A DNA stretch of 64,000 bases from Gammaproteobacteria bacterium (GTDB lineage: Bacteria > Pseudomonadota > Gammaproteobacteria > Burkholderiales > Rhodocyclaceae), in contig JAHJHI010000021.1 in the NCBI GenBank assembly GCA_018824085.1, positions 62,001-126,000 on the forward strand, written 5' to 3'. A program made the position numbers and the translations under genes. Below the pieces are notes generated by a model. That model ran no database searches, had not been told where the DNA came from, and worked only from the letters and a program-made list of their open reading frames with translations. Of the stretch, positions 27,938 through 36,155 are shown piece after piece. Each line of letters starts with the position of its first letter. Positions within the stretch are counted from its first letter, which is position 1.

Positions 27938-28030
27938 CTGAACCAGGGCAAACCCACCGAAAGGTGGCGACGCAAAGTTTCCGGTCTAACGGGCGCGGTG
28001 CGCTCCATGACAGCGGGGCCGCCGAGACCG
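27938..28030 (+). ncRNA. Cyclic-di-GMP-I (GEMM-I) riboswitch aptamer
   Basis: The core shows the conserved GEMM-I order. CAGGGCAAACC is followed by a CCACC-GAAA-GGTGG tetraloop stem, GCGACGCAAAG, then CCGGTCTAAC (tetraloop receptor side). A second stem (GGGCGC/GCGCTC) and GACAGCGGGGCCGCCGA close the aptamer. GEMM-I RNAs bind cyclic di-GMP. The downstream segment GAGACC (28024-28029) can pair with GGTCTC (28068-28073), and a GC hairpin abuts the ribosome site, giving a plausible expression platform. It controls the DUF1631 gene 84 bases downstream. Confidence 0.9.
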
Positions 28031-28082
28031 CACATTCCGGGTCGCGCACGAGCCTGACTTTGCTCTGGGTCTCAGCCTTGAC

Positions 28083-28100
28083 CGGCCGCCTGCGCGGCCG
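28083..28100 (+). promoter_or_regulatory. GC hairpin before the DUF1631 ribosome site (possible expression platform)
   Basis: CGGCCGC-CTGC-GCGGCCG forms a perfect seven-pair stem ending directly before AAAAAGG, the Shine-Dalgarno region of the ATG at 28114. No T-run follows, so translational rather than transcriptional control by the upstream aptamer is more likely. Confidence 0.5.
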
Positions 28101-28113
28101 AAAAAGGTGAATC

Positions 28114-30441
28114 ATGAGCGCTGCACCCCTGACAACCCCGACTGCCGTATCGCCCGAACGAGGGCGGGTGATCAATGATTGCCGCGACTTCACGCTGCGG
28201 CGGCTGCGCGACTCCCTGCGCGGCATGCTCGGGAAGATCGAAGAAGATCTCGTCGCCCGTGCCGAGGCCGAGCTTGATCGCGACCAGCGCAACCTCTACA
28301 TGTTCACGTGCGGCAAGGCTCGCCAGCAGTGGGCAGGCATCGAACAGACCTTCATCGACCACATCACGAAGTACTTCGACGCGCGTGTGCGCGGCGAGCC
28401 GAATGATCCGGAAGTCACCGTTCCCGCGTCGCTTGACGAACTCAGCCTGATTGACGAGGACGACCTGACGCAGAATCTCGCGTTGAACGAGATCACGCGC
28501 AAGCTCAAGCAGCACTGCGAAGAAGACCTGTTTGGCGTGGAACAGCGGCTGGGCTCGCTCCTTGGCAAGGCAGAGCCGACTGACCGTGACAATCCGCTCG
28601 GCACCGAAGGTGTCGCGCAGGCACTGCGGGCTGCATGCGAGGAAGTGGACACCAGTGTGCAGATGCGCCTTGTGTTGCTGCAATCGCTCGAATCCCAGAT
28701 TTCGCGAGAGCTGTCGACGCTCTACCAGGAGCTGAACGGACGCCTTGTCCGCTATAACGTGTTGCCCGGCTTGCGTCGCGGCTTTCGTCGCGGTGCCGGT
28801 GGACGCGGCATGCCGCCGTCTTCAATGCCGCCAGGTGCTGTTGCCGCGGCGCCGGCCGGAGGAGGCACAGGACTGCCGTCGCTGGATGCGGGCATGACGT
28901 CCTCGATGCAGGGCTTTGGCGCTTCGTCGATACAGGGTTTCGGCGTGCCGTCGATGCAGGGCTTCGGCGAACAGTCGGGTGGCGGGACGACCAGCGAAGT
29001 CGAGGGTGATGTCTATGCCATGCTCGCGCAACTCGTGCAGGGCCAGATGGCCGCCCAGGGCATGCCGATGCAGGCGACGACGGGCGCCGCACCGGCCGGC
29101 AACGGCACGCCGTTCGTGTTCGAGGCCCTCAGCGCGTTGCAGGCCGACGCGGACAATTCCGCTTCCGCCTCGTTCGGCCTTCCGGTCAATCTCCTGCGCG
29201 ATTTCCGCACATCCGATCTCGGCCAGCACCTCGGGCAGTTCGATGCGATCACCGTCGACATCGTGGCCATGTTGTTCGACCTCATTTTCGACGACGCCGA
29301 GATCGCTGATCCGATCAAGGCGCTGGTCGGACGGCTGCAGATTCCGCTGGTGAAGGTGGCGATGCTGGATCGCAGTTTCTTCTCGAGCAAGGCCCATCCG
29401 GCACGCCGCCTGCTCGACGTCATATCCCAGTCGATGATGCGCTGGGGACGGGACGTCGGTCATGAGGATCCGCTCTATATCAAGCTGGCCGAGATCGTCG
29501 ACCGGATCCTGCGTGACTTCGAGCGCGATCTGAGCCTGTTCGAGGCATGCCGTACGGATCTCGAGGAATTCGTGGCTTCTCTGGAGGCGGACGAAACGCA
29601 GCGCGCCGAAGCGGCGGCCGTCATCGCCGCCGACCGGGAACAGGAGCGCATTCGTCGCGACGACATGCGGCGCACGGCCGACCTCGATGTGGACGAGCGG
29701 TTGCACACGCCCTTGCCGGGCGTGGTGCAAAGATTGCTCGACGGCGTGTGGCGGCGCTTGCTGCGCCTGCTCGCCGAGCGTGGCGACGAAGCCGCGGTCG
29801 AATACAAACAGGCGCTGGCCACGGCCGACGAACTGATCTGGAGCGTGCATCCCAAGGCCGACGGCGACGACCGGCGATCGCTGATCGTGGCGCTGCCGGG
29901 CTTGCTGCGCCGGCTCAACGAGGGCTTCGATGCGGTGGACACGCACCCGGCCGACAAACTGATGCTGCTCAACGGACTGTTCGATCTGCACGCACAGTGG
30001 ATCAAGCCGGGCGCCTCGGCGTCGGTGCCGGCGGTCGAACAATGGGTGCCGGGCGCCGATTCGGCCAACGACGACGTGCCGCCACCGCAGGTGGTCAGCG
30101 AGCACCTGGAACAGGACGGCTTCGAACTCGAAGACATTTCGCTGAGCCTGCCTGCCTATCTCGACATTCCAGGCCAGGACCGCGTGTCCGAGCTCAAGCG
30201 TGGCGATTGGGTGGAATTCCGTCAGGCAGACGGAGAATTTGCGCGCATGCGACTGAACTGGGTGAGTCCGCAACGCGGCATCTATCTGTTCACGAATCCG
30301 GGTTCGCCGCGCGCGACGTCGATCGCGCCGGATGCACTCGCGCTGCAGCTCGCACGCGGTGACGCGCGCATCGTCGATACGGCGCCGATGTTCGATCGTG
30401 CCGTGAGTCAGGCACTTGGCCAGTGCGCAAGGCCTGCCTGA
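28114..30441 (+). CDS. DUF1631 family protein
   Basis: The 775-residue cytoplasmic protein belongs by overall look to DUF1631, a proteobacterial family without assigned function. The N-terminal 230 residues are helical and charged. A Gly/Pro/Met-rich linker at about 235-295 contains three 8-residue repeats (SSMQGFGA type). The central helical region (about 330-690) is the DUF1631 core. The last 100 residues (LKRGDWVEFRQADGEFARMRLNWVS) look like a small beta-barrel reminiscent of PilZ, but I do not see the RxxxR...DxSxxG PilZ signature. Expression is probably controlled by the upstream c-di-GMP riboswitch. Confidence 0.75.
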   Translation: MSAAPLTTPTAVSPERGRVINDCRDFTLRRLRDSLRGMLGKIEEDLVARAEAELDRDQRNLYMFTCGKARQQWAGIEQTFIDHITKYFDARVRGEPNDPEVTVPASLDELSLIDEDDLTQNLALNEITRKLKQHCEEDLFGVEQRLGSLLGKAEPTDRDNPLGTEGVAQALRAACEEVDTSVQMRLVLLQSLESQISRELSTLYQELNGRLVRYNVLPGLRRGFRRGAGGRGMPPSSMPPGAVAAAPAGGGTGLPSLDAGMTSSMQGFGASSIQGFGVPSMQGFGEQSGGGTTSEVEGDVYAMLAQLVQGQMAAQGMPMQATTGAAPAGNGTPFVFEALSALQADADNSASASFGLPVNLLRDFRTSDLGQHLGQFDAITVDIVAMLFDLIFDDAEIADPIKALVGRLQIPLVKVAMLDRSFFSSKAHPARRLLDVISQSMMRWGRDVGHEDPLYIKLAEIVDRILRDFERDLSLFEACRTDLEEFVASLEADETQRAEAAAVIAADREQERIRRDDMRRTADLDVDERLHTPLPGVVQRLLDGVWRRLLRLLAERGDEAAVEYKQALATADELIWSVHPKADGDDRRSLIVALPGLLRRLNEGFDAVDTHPADKLMLLNGLFDLHAQWIKPGASASVPAVEQWVPGADSANDDVPPPQVVSEHLEQDGFELEDISLSLPAYLDIPGQDRVSELKRGDWVEFRQADGEFARMRLNWVSPQRGIYLFTNPGSPRATSIAPDALALQLARGDARIVDTAPMFDRAVSQALGQCARPA
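28900..28971 (+). repeat. Three tandem 24-base repeats inside the DUF1631 gene
   Basis: Three consecutive 24-base units encode S-S-M-Q-G-F-G-A, S-S-I-Q-G-F-G-V and P-S-M-Q-G-F-G-E (residues 263-286), a low-complexity linker. Such units can change copy number by slippage. Confidence 0.8.
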
Positions 30442-30578
30442 CAGCGACCGGCGATGCTGAAGGCATTTCAGGAGCCGTGTGCCCCGCGCTTCTGCGGCAT
30501 CGCGAGCGTGCGTAACGGGTTTTCAGTCCCGTGAGAGCCTGCTAATCTGCCGTGCTGCCCTGTCGCCCGGAGAATTGA

Positions 30579-31121
30579 ATGCTGATTGATCGCCAACGTT
30601 CGTCGCTGCTGCTGATTGACATGCAGGAGCGACTGCTTCCCGCGATGGATGACGCCGACCGTCTGCTCGACAACGTGGTCTGGATGGTCAAGATCGCGCA
30701 GCGGCTGTCAGTGCCGGTCATGGTCAGCGAGCAGTATCCGAAGGGATTGGGACCGACGGTGCCCGAACTGCGCGCCTTGATTCCGGAGAGCGCCATCGTG
30801 CCCAAGATGCACTTCTCCTGCGTGGCGGACGGTTGCCTGAAGGCCGCGTTTGCCGATGAGCGTCCGCAGGTCATCGTGTGCGGCATCGAGTCGCACATCT
30901 GTGTGCTCCAGACCTCGATGGATCTTCAGTCCAGTGGCAAGCAGGTATATGTCGTGGCCGACTGCGTGGCGTCGCGCGATCCGTCGAATCGCGGCCTGGC
31001 GCTCGAGCGCATGCGCCAGCACGGTGTCGTCATCGTGTCACGGGAAATGGTTGCGTTCGAATGGCTGGGCGCAGCCGGGTCAGACGAGTTTCGCGAAATC
31101 AGCCGCACCTATCTGCGCTGA
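30579..31121 (+). CDS. Isochorismatase-family cysteine hydrolase
   Basis: The 180-residue protein has the family triad: Asp14 in LLLIDMQ, a Lys near residue 76 (IVPKMHFSC) and Cys108 in GIESHICVLQTS. It resembles the YcaC-like branch. Family members hydrolyse isochorismate, nicotinamide or other amides; the substrate cannot be told here. It stands alone between DUF1631 (137-base gap) and a convergent cytochrome gene. The GGAGAA before the ATG supports the start. Confidence 0.85.
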   Translation: MLIDRQRSSLLLIDMQERLLPAMDDADRLLDNVVWMVKIAQRLSVPVMVSEQYPKGLGPTVPELRALIPESAIVPKMHFSCVADGCLKAAFADERPQVIVCGIESHICVLQTSMDLQSSGKQVYVVADCVASRDPSNRGLALERMRQHGVVIVSREMVAFEWLGAAGSDEFREISRTYLR

Positions 31122-31181
31122 ACGCTTCCCCGACATCACACGGCACCGCCAGCGGCGGTCCGTGCGCGCTGCCAGCGGGAC

Positions 31182-31754
31182 TCAGGCGCCGTCAGGCCTG
31201 ACGTTCGGGATCGAGCCGTCCGAGCGGCCTTTCAGATAGGCGTACAGATCGTCGATCTTGGGCGCCAGGAACGCATGGCTGGGCATGCCCAGTGCAAGAC
31301 GCCCTTCCAGCACGACCTTCACGAATTCTTCCTTGGTGAGCTTGCCCATCGACGCGATGAGCGACGGGCCGACCATGCCCTGCTGCTCGGCGCCGTGGCA
31401 ACGTTCGCACGCCGCAGCACGCCAGGCTTTCCAGCCCTTTATGACGTCACCGCCGGTTGCGGTCACCGGCGTCGTGGCGGCAGCCGTGGCTTCCGCCGCC
31501 TTGGGTTCGTTCGCCGCGGCAGCTGTATCGACTGGCGGCGCAGTGGCCGTGGTCGGTTCCGGTGTCGCTTCCTTCTCGGCGACCGGCGCCGAAATGACCG
31601 TCTCGGTCGGCGTGGCGGCGGGCGCTTCCGATCCAGTCGGGCCGGGCGCAGCGTAGTCGTTGACTGCAGTGGCGTTATCGGCCTCCGGTGCCTTGCTGCA
31701 GGCGCCGAGCATGATGGCCGAAAGGCAGATTGCTGCGATGAGTGGGTTACGCAT
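31182..31754 (-). CDS. Membrane-anchored cytochrome c lipoprotein
   Basis: The 190-residue protein has a lipoprotein signal ending LGAC (Cys19). A roughly 85-residue linker rich in Ala, Pro, Thr and Glu leads to a C-terminal class I cytochrome c domain with heme site CERCH (residues 116-120) and MGMPSHAF-like Met ligand region. It should tether a heme domain to a membrane facing the periplasm and carry electrons. GGAGG precedes the ATG at 31754. The redox partner is unknown. Confidence 0.85.
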   Translation of the reverse strand: MRNPLIAAICLSAIMLGACSKAPEADNATAVNDYAAPGPTGSEAPAATPTETVISAPVAEKEATPEPTTATAPPVDTAAAANEPKAAEATAAATTPVTATGGDVIKGWKAWRAAACERCHGAEQQGMVGPSLIASMGKLTKEEFVKVVLEGRLALGMPSHAFLAPKIDDLYAYLKGRSDGSIPNVRPDGA

Positions 31755-31786
31755 GGTGATCCTCCGGTTGCAGCGCGGTTGCCCGC

Positions 31787-31924
31787 TTACAGGTAAAGAA
31801 CGGCTGGAAATACCGTGACCGCCAGTATGAACACCAGCCATTCCAGGTTGTTCCGGGCCAGAAAACCGGTGAAATGCAGGCCGAGCACCGAAATTGCGAC
31901 AACGTAATACAGGATGAACCACAT
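31787..31924 (-). CDS. Hypothetical 45-residue membrane protein
   Basis: The reading frame MWFILYYVVAISVLGLHF... encodes two hydrophobic segments around a short polar turn (ARNNLE). GGAGA lies ten bases before the ATG. It is placed 41 bases after nadC and 32 bases before the cytochrome lipoprotein on the same strand, as in an operon. No family is recognised. It may be a small membrane subunit or a chance frame. Confidence 0.45.
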   Translation of the reverse strand: MWFILYYVVAISVLGLHFTGFLARNNLEWLVFILAVTVFPAVLYL

Positions 31925-31965
31925 CAGCCGGGGTCTCCGCAGGTATTCAGCGTTGGGCCGGGCGC

Positions 31966-32814
31966 TCAGCGCTCGACATGGCGAAGCGACAGGTCGATGG
32001 CGCGCACGTTCTTCGTCAGCACGCCGATCGAGATGCGATGGACGCCCGTTTCGGCGATCGCCCGCACGCGGTCCAGGCTGACGCCACCCGATGCTTCGAG
32101 TTCGGCACGCCCGGCGTTTATCTGCACCGCCTCGCGCATCTGGTCGATGCTCATGTTGTCGAGCAACACCATGGTGGCGCCGGCATCGAGTGACTCGTGC
32201 AGCTGTGCCAGCGTTTCGACTTCGATCTGGATGAAGGCGTTGGACGGGGCGATGCCGCGCGCCCGCGCAAGCACCGGACGGATGCCTCCCGCCGCCATGA
32301 TGTGGTTTTCCTTGATCAGGATGCCGTCGTACAGGCCCATGCGGTGATTCAGTCCGCCGCCGATCGTCACCGCGTATTTCTGCGCGAGTCGCAATCCGGG
32401 CAATGTCTTGCGGGTATCGACGATGCGCGCCTCCGTGCCGCTGATCGCATCGACGAAGCGGCGGGTGATCGTCGCCGTGGCTGACAGCAGTTGCACGAAG
32501 TTCAGTGCGGCGCGTTCCGCAGTGAGCAGCGCGCGCGTCTCGGCGAGGATTTCGCACAGCATCTGGTCCGGTGCGACCCATTCACCTTCGGCGACATGCC
32601 AGGCGACGCTGGCTTTCGGGTCCAGTGCGCGCAGGCACGCTTCGAACCACTCATGGCCGCACAGCACGGCTTCTTCACGTGCGGTCACCAGCCCCTGTGC
32701 GGCCCGTCCCGGCGGAATCAGCCGGGCGGTCAGGTCACCGGTGCCGACGTCTTCGGCAAGCGCCTGTGACACGTTGCGCTGGATTTCGATGGACAGTTGA
32801 TCGTTTTCCCGCAT
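31966..32814 (-). CDS. nadC: Nicotinate-nucleotide pyrophosphorylase (quinolinate phosphoribosyltransferase)
   Basis: The 282-residue enzyme converts quinolinate and PRPP to nicotinate mononucleotide in NAD biosynthesis. It shows the family motifs EDVGTGDLTA, ARIVDTRKTLPGLRLAQKYAV, GGGLNHRMGLYDGILIKENH and MVLLDNMS. Length is standard. It is divergent from the MHYT-GGDEF-EAL gene with 234 bases between starts. Confidence 0.96.
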   Translation of the reverse strand: MRENDQLSIEIQRNVSQALAEDVGTGDLTARLIPPGRAAQGLVTAREEAVLCGHEWFEACLRALDPKASVAWHVAEGEWVAPDQMLCEILAETRALLTAERAALNFVQLLSATATITRRFVDAISGTEARIVDTRKTLPGLRLAQKYAVTIGGGLNHRMGLYDGILIKENHIMAAGGIRPVLARARGIAPSNAFIQIEVETLAQLHESLDAGATMVLLDNMSIDQMREAVQINAGRAELEASGGVSLDRVRAIAETGVHRISIGVLTKNVRAIDLSLRHVER

Positions 32815-32907
32815 GGCACGCTTTCTTTCGAGAGGACGCGGATTCTAGCATCCGTGCGGAAGACACCATGCTTGACAGATTTCGGCCCTGCGCAAGTACG
32901 ACACGAT

Positions 32908-32935
32908 TGAAGTTCGCGCAACCGATTGCCGTTGA
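32908..32935 (+). promoter_or_regulatory. Weak FliA-like promoter upstream of the MHYT-GGDEF-EAL gene
   Basis: TGAAGTTC (32908-32915) and GCCGTTGA (32928-32935) resemble sigma-28 boxes, but the spacer is 12 rather than 11 bases. It is noted because the boxes resemble those before the riboswitch. Confidence 0.25.
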
Positions 32936-33048
32936 TGGACAGATGGCCGCCCTTCGCCGGCTCTTCACGCAAAGGAAACCCCATTGATTCTGCTCGCCGG
33001 CTGTTCAGCGAGAACCGTTGGGCGCATCGTCCGTCAGGTGGCCCGGCC

Positions 33049-35196
33049 ATGAAGGGCGAATACAGCGCCGTTCTCGTCCTGCTGTCGCTGGCAGTGGCGG
33101 TCATGGCCTCGTGGTCCGCGCTCGACCTGGCGCGTCGGGTGACCTCGGGCGACAGCGCCGCGACGCGCCTCTGGCTCGTGACGGGCGCGCTGGTGCTCGG
33201 ATCGGGCATCTGGTCCATGCACTTCGTCGGCATGCTGGCGTTCAGTCTGCCGATCAAGCTTGGCTACGATGTATTGACGACGGTTTTTTCGTGGTTCATC
33301 GCCGTGCTCGTTTCCCTGCTGGCGCTGTTTCTTGCCACCTGGCAAAGCGCCAATCTGCGACTGGTGCTCGGCGGCTCCGTGATGATGGGGCTGGGCGTGT
33401 CGGCCATGCACTACAGCGGCATGGCCGCCATGCGCATCACGCCGGCAATCCAGTATGACCCGCTGCTGTTCGCTGCCTCGGTGCTGATCGCGATTCTGGC
33501 GTCGGCCACTGCCTTGTTCATCATCTTTCATCTGCGTGGCCTGCGTGGCAGCAGCCTGCTCTGGAGAAAGTGTGTTTCCGCGCTGGTGATGGGGTTCGCG
33601 ATCACCGGCATGCACTACACCGGAATGGCTGCTGCACGCTTTGACGGCGCCAGTGTCTGCCTCGCGGCGAACGATCTCGATCCCGGCTGGCTTGCCGTCA
33701 CCGTGGCTATGCTGGCCATCGGTTTCATGATGGTCGGCATCGTCGCGGCGATCTTCGATCACCGCATGGAACAGCGGACGAACAAGCTCTCGTCGCAGTT
33801 GCGCGTCGCAAACGGTGAACTCATGCACGCGGCGCTGCACGACGCGCTGACGGATCTGCCGAACCGGGTGAGTTTCGACGCCCGTCTCGACGCAGCGACA
33901 CGTCAGGCGCGTGCACACAACGGCAAGGTGGCCGTGCTCTACATCGATCTCGACGGCTTCAAGCCGATCAACGACGTGCTCGGTCATCACGTCGGTGACG
34001 AGGTGCTGCGCCAGGTCGCCCAGCGCCTGCGCACGGGTTTGCGTGAGGACGATTTCGTCGCGCGCATCGGCGGCGACGAGTTCGTCCTGGTGTCGCAGGG
34101 GCCGATGGATCGCATCGCCGCAGGCCGGCTTGCGCAGCGCATTGTCGATGCGACCGCGCTGCCGATCCACGTCGTGGAACAGGACATCCATGTGTCGGCA
34201 TCGGTCGGCGTTGCACTGTTTCCCGACGACGGTGACGAAACGCGCGTGCTGGTATGCGCCGACGCCGCGATGTACGCGGCCAAGCACGCCGGACGCAATA
34301 CCTGGCGCCTGTTCAGCGAAGACATGACCGGCACCGGCAACGACATTCTCGGCATGCAGCGCGCGATACGGCGCGCACTCGACGAAGATGAGTTCGTGCT
34401 GCACTACCAGCCCAAGGTCAGCGCGCTCGACGGCTCCCTGCGCGGAGTCGAGGCGCTCATCCGCTGGCAGGACCCGCAGCGCGGCATGGTGTCGCCCGGC
34501 GAGTTCATCCCGGTGGCCGAACGGTTCGGTCTGATCAACGCGATCGGTTTCTGGACGCTGCGCCAGGCCTGTTGCCAGGCTCGTGACTGGCAGCGTGCCG
34601 GGCAGCACATCCAGGTGGCGGTGAATCTGTCGGCGCAGCAGTTCCGCCAGCCGGATCTGGTCGAGCGCGTGCGCGCATGCATCGAGGAATTCGGCATCGA
34701 CCCGGCGCTGCTGGCACTCGAAATCACCGAATCGGTGGTGATGGAAACGTCGTCGAGCGCGCGACGCGCACTCGACGAACTCAAGCAGATGGGCGTCACC
34801 TTGTCGATCGATGACTTCGGAACAGGCTACTCAAGTCTCGCCTACCTGTGCCGCCTCCCGGCACGCCAGCTCAAGATCGATCGCTCCTTCGTGGTCGACA
34901 TGGATGCAGTGGCCGAGGCGCGCACCGTCGTCGAAGCGGTCATCCGGCTGGCACATTCGCTGCGCATGGAGGTGGTGGCGGAAGGGGTCGAGCGTGCAGA
35001 ACAGGTGGCGTTGCTGCGTGCGCTCGGCTGCGACCTCATCCAGGGGTATTACTTCTCCCGTCCGGTGTTGCCGGCGCAGATCGAGGCGCTGCTTGCGAGC
35101 GGTCAGCTGCCGCTGCTGGTCGAGCGTGCCGTGTGGACGGACGCGGGCCGTGGCCGGGACGATGGCGTACGGCGCCTGATCGTGGCGCAGGCCTAG
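33049..35196 (+). CDS. MHYT-GGDEF-EAL membrane protein (bifunctional cyclic-di-GMP enzyme)
   Basis: The 715-residue protein begins with an MHYT sensor of about seven helices; three MHYT-type motifs are at residues 57 (MHFV), 120 (MHYS) and 188 (MHYT). A GGDEF domain follows with GGDEF at 341-345 and an RxxD inhibitory site just before it. The EAL domain has EAL at 468-470 plus IDDFGTGYSSLAYL and VVAEGVE. Both catalytic signatures are intact, so synthesis and breakdown of cyclic di-GMP are possible. The MHYT domain may sense oxygen, CO or NO through copper. I chose the ATG at 33049 at the first membrane helix; longer frames start upstream. Confidence 0.92.
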   Translation: MKGEYSAVLVLLSLAVAVMASWSALDLARRVTSGDSAATRLWLVTGALVLGSGIWSMHFVGMLAFSLPIKLGYDVLTTVFSWFIAVLVSLLALFLATWQSANLRLVLGGSVMMGLGVSAMHYSGMAAMRITPAIQYDPLLFAASVLIAILASATALFIIFHLRGLRGSSLLWRKCVSALVMGFAITGMHYTGMAAARFDGASVCLAANDLDPGWLAVTVAMLAIGFMMVGIVAAIFDHRMEQRTNKLSSQLRVANGELMHAALHDALTDLPNRVSFDARLDAATRQARAHNGKVAVLYIDLDGFKPINDVLGHHVGDEVLRQVAQRLRTGLREDDFVARIGGDEFVLVSQGPMDRIAAGRLAQRIVDATALPIHVVEQDIHVSASVGVALFPDDGDETRVLVCADAAMYAAKHAGRNTWRLFSEDMTGTGNDILGMQRAIRRALDEDEFVLHYQPKVSALDGSLRGVEALIRWQDPQRGMVSPGEFIPVAERFGLINAIGFWTLRQACCQARDWQRAGQHIQVAVNLSAQQFRQPDLVERVRACIEEFGIDPALLALEITESVVMETSSSARRALDELKQMGVTLSIDDFGTGYSSLAYLCRLPARQLKIDRSFVVDMDAVAEARTVVEAVIRLAHSLRMEVVAEGVERAEQVALLRALGCDLIQGYYFSRPVLPAQIEALLASGQLPLLVERAVWTDAGRGRDDGVRRLIVAQA

Positions 35197-35210
35197 AGCC
35201 GGCCACGCGC

Positions 35211-36080
35211 TCAGCGGCGCTGTGCCAGCCAGGCGCTGACCAGACCGCTCGCGATGATGATGCAGGCGCCGGCGATCGCGCTGGCACCGGGAAGCTGTCC
35301 GAACACCAGCCAGCCCATCAGCGTTGCCCACACCAGCTGGACGTAGATCAGCGGGCTCAGTGTGGAGGCCGGCGCGAAGGCCATCGCGCGGATCAGCAGG
35401 AAGTGCCCGGCCATGCCGGACACGCCGAGCGACAGCACGAGCAGCAGGTCGATCCAGCCCGGCATGTCGCTGTGCGCCGACGCCGGCAGCGCCACCGACG
35501 ACAGCAGGGCGCCGATCAGCGCCGTGTAGTACAGCGTGGTCATCGGGTTCTCGGTCGACGCGAGCTTGCGTGTCGCCAGCTGATAGAGCGCGTACAGCAG
35601 GGATCCGCCCAGCAGCATGAGGACCGGCGCGAGCGGCAGGGCGCCGTCGGGGCGCGCGATCAGCAGCACACCCGAAAAGCCGAACAGGGCAAGCAGCCAG
35701 TGCGTCACCGTCACGCGCTCGCCGAGCACGGGACCGGCGAGCAGCGTGACGATCAGTGGCGTGACGAAGAACAGTGAGGTGCCTTCGGCCATCGGCAGCG
35801 TGCGCAATCCGCCCATGATGAGGAAGGACACGCCCGCCAGCATGGCGGCCCGCAGTATCTGCAGTCGCCAGCGCGGCGTGACGACGAGGCGCCGTCCCAT
35901 GCGCGGAAACAGCGCGGCGGCGAGCACCAGCGCCGGAACCAGGTAACGCGCCCAGACCAGCACGCCGACCGGGTAGCGCTGGGACAGGTATTTGCCGGTG
36001 GTATCCAGCACGGCGAAGCAGAACAGCGCGGCCAGCATGAGGGCGACGCCGAGCAGCGGGTGGTGTCTGGACGCATTCAT
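35211..36080 (-). CDS. EamA (DMT superfamily) transporter
   Basis: The protein has ten predicted membrane helices in two EamA repeats (LLGVALMLAALFCFAVLDTTGKYL; LPLAPVLMLLGGSLLYALYQL). Such carriers export metabolites or amino acids; the substrate is unknown. Two ATGs are possible (36080 and 36098), neither with a clear ribosome site. It converges with the MHYT-GGDEF-EAL gene and lies 75 bases after the start of nothing else on its strand, so it is probably transcribed alone or with the downstream nnr gene's promoter region. Confidence 0.82.
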   Translation of the reverse strand: MNASRHHPLLGVALMLAALFCFAVLDTTGKYLSQRYPVGVLVWARYLVPALVLAAALFPRMGRRLVVTPRWRLQILRAAMLAGVSFLIMGGLRTLPMAEGTSLFFVTPLIVTLLAGPVLGERVTVTHWLLALFGFSGVLLIARPDGALPLAPVLMLLGGSLLYALYQLATRKLASTENPMTTLYYTALIGALLSSVALPASAHSDMPGWIDLLLVLSLGVSGMAGHFLLIRAMAFAPASTLSPLIYVQLVWATLMGWLVFGQLPGASAIAGACIIIASGLVSAWLAQRR

Positions 36081-36155
36081 GACGGGCACGCGATGCATGC
36101 ACGCGGACCGGTTGCCGGGCCGGGCGTCACGGCATGCGCGCGAACGGAACGGGGT

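Noticed and set aside
30514-30532. Hairpin ACGGG-loop-CCCGT between the DUF1631 and isochorismatase-family genes as a terminator
   Set aside because: The stem is only five pairs and no T-run follows.
32967-32974. ACGCAAAG motif, as in a GEMM riboswitch, upstream of the MHYT-GGDEF-EAL gene
   Set aside because: The other conserved parts (GGCAAACC, GAAA tetraloop stem and the CCGG-CTAA receptor) are absent, so it is a chance match.
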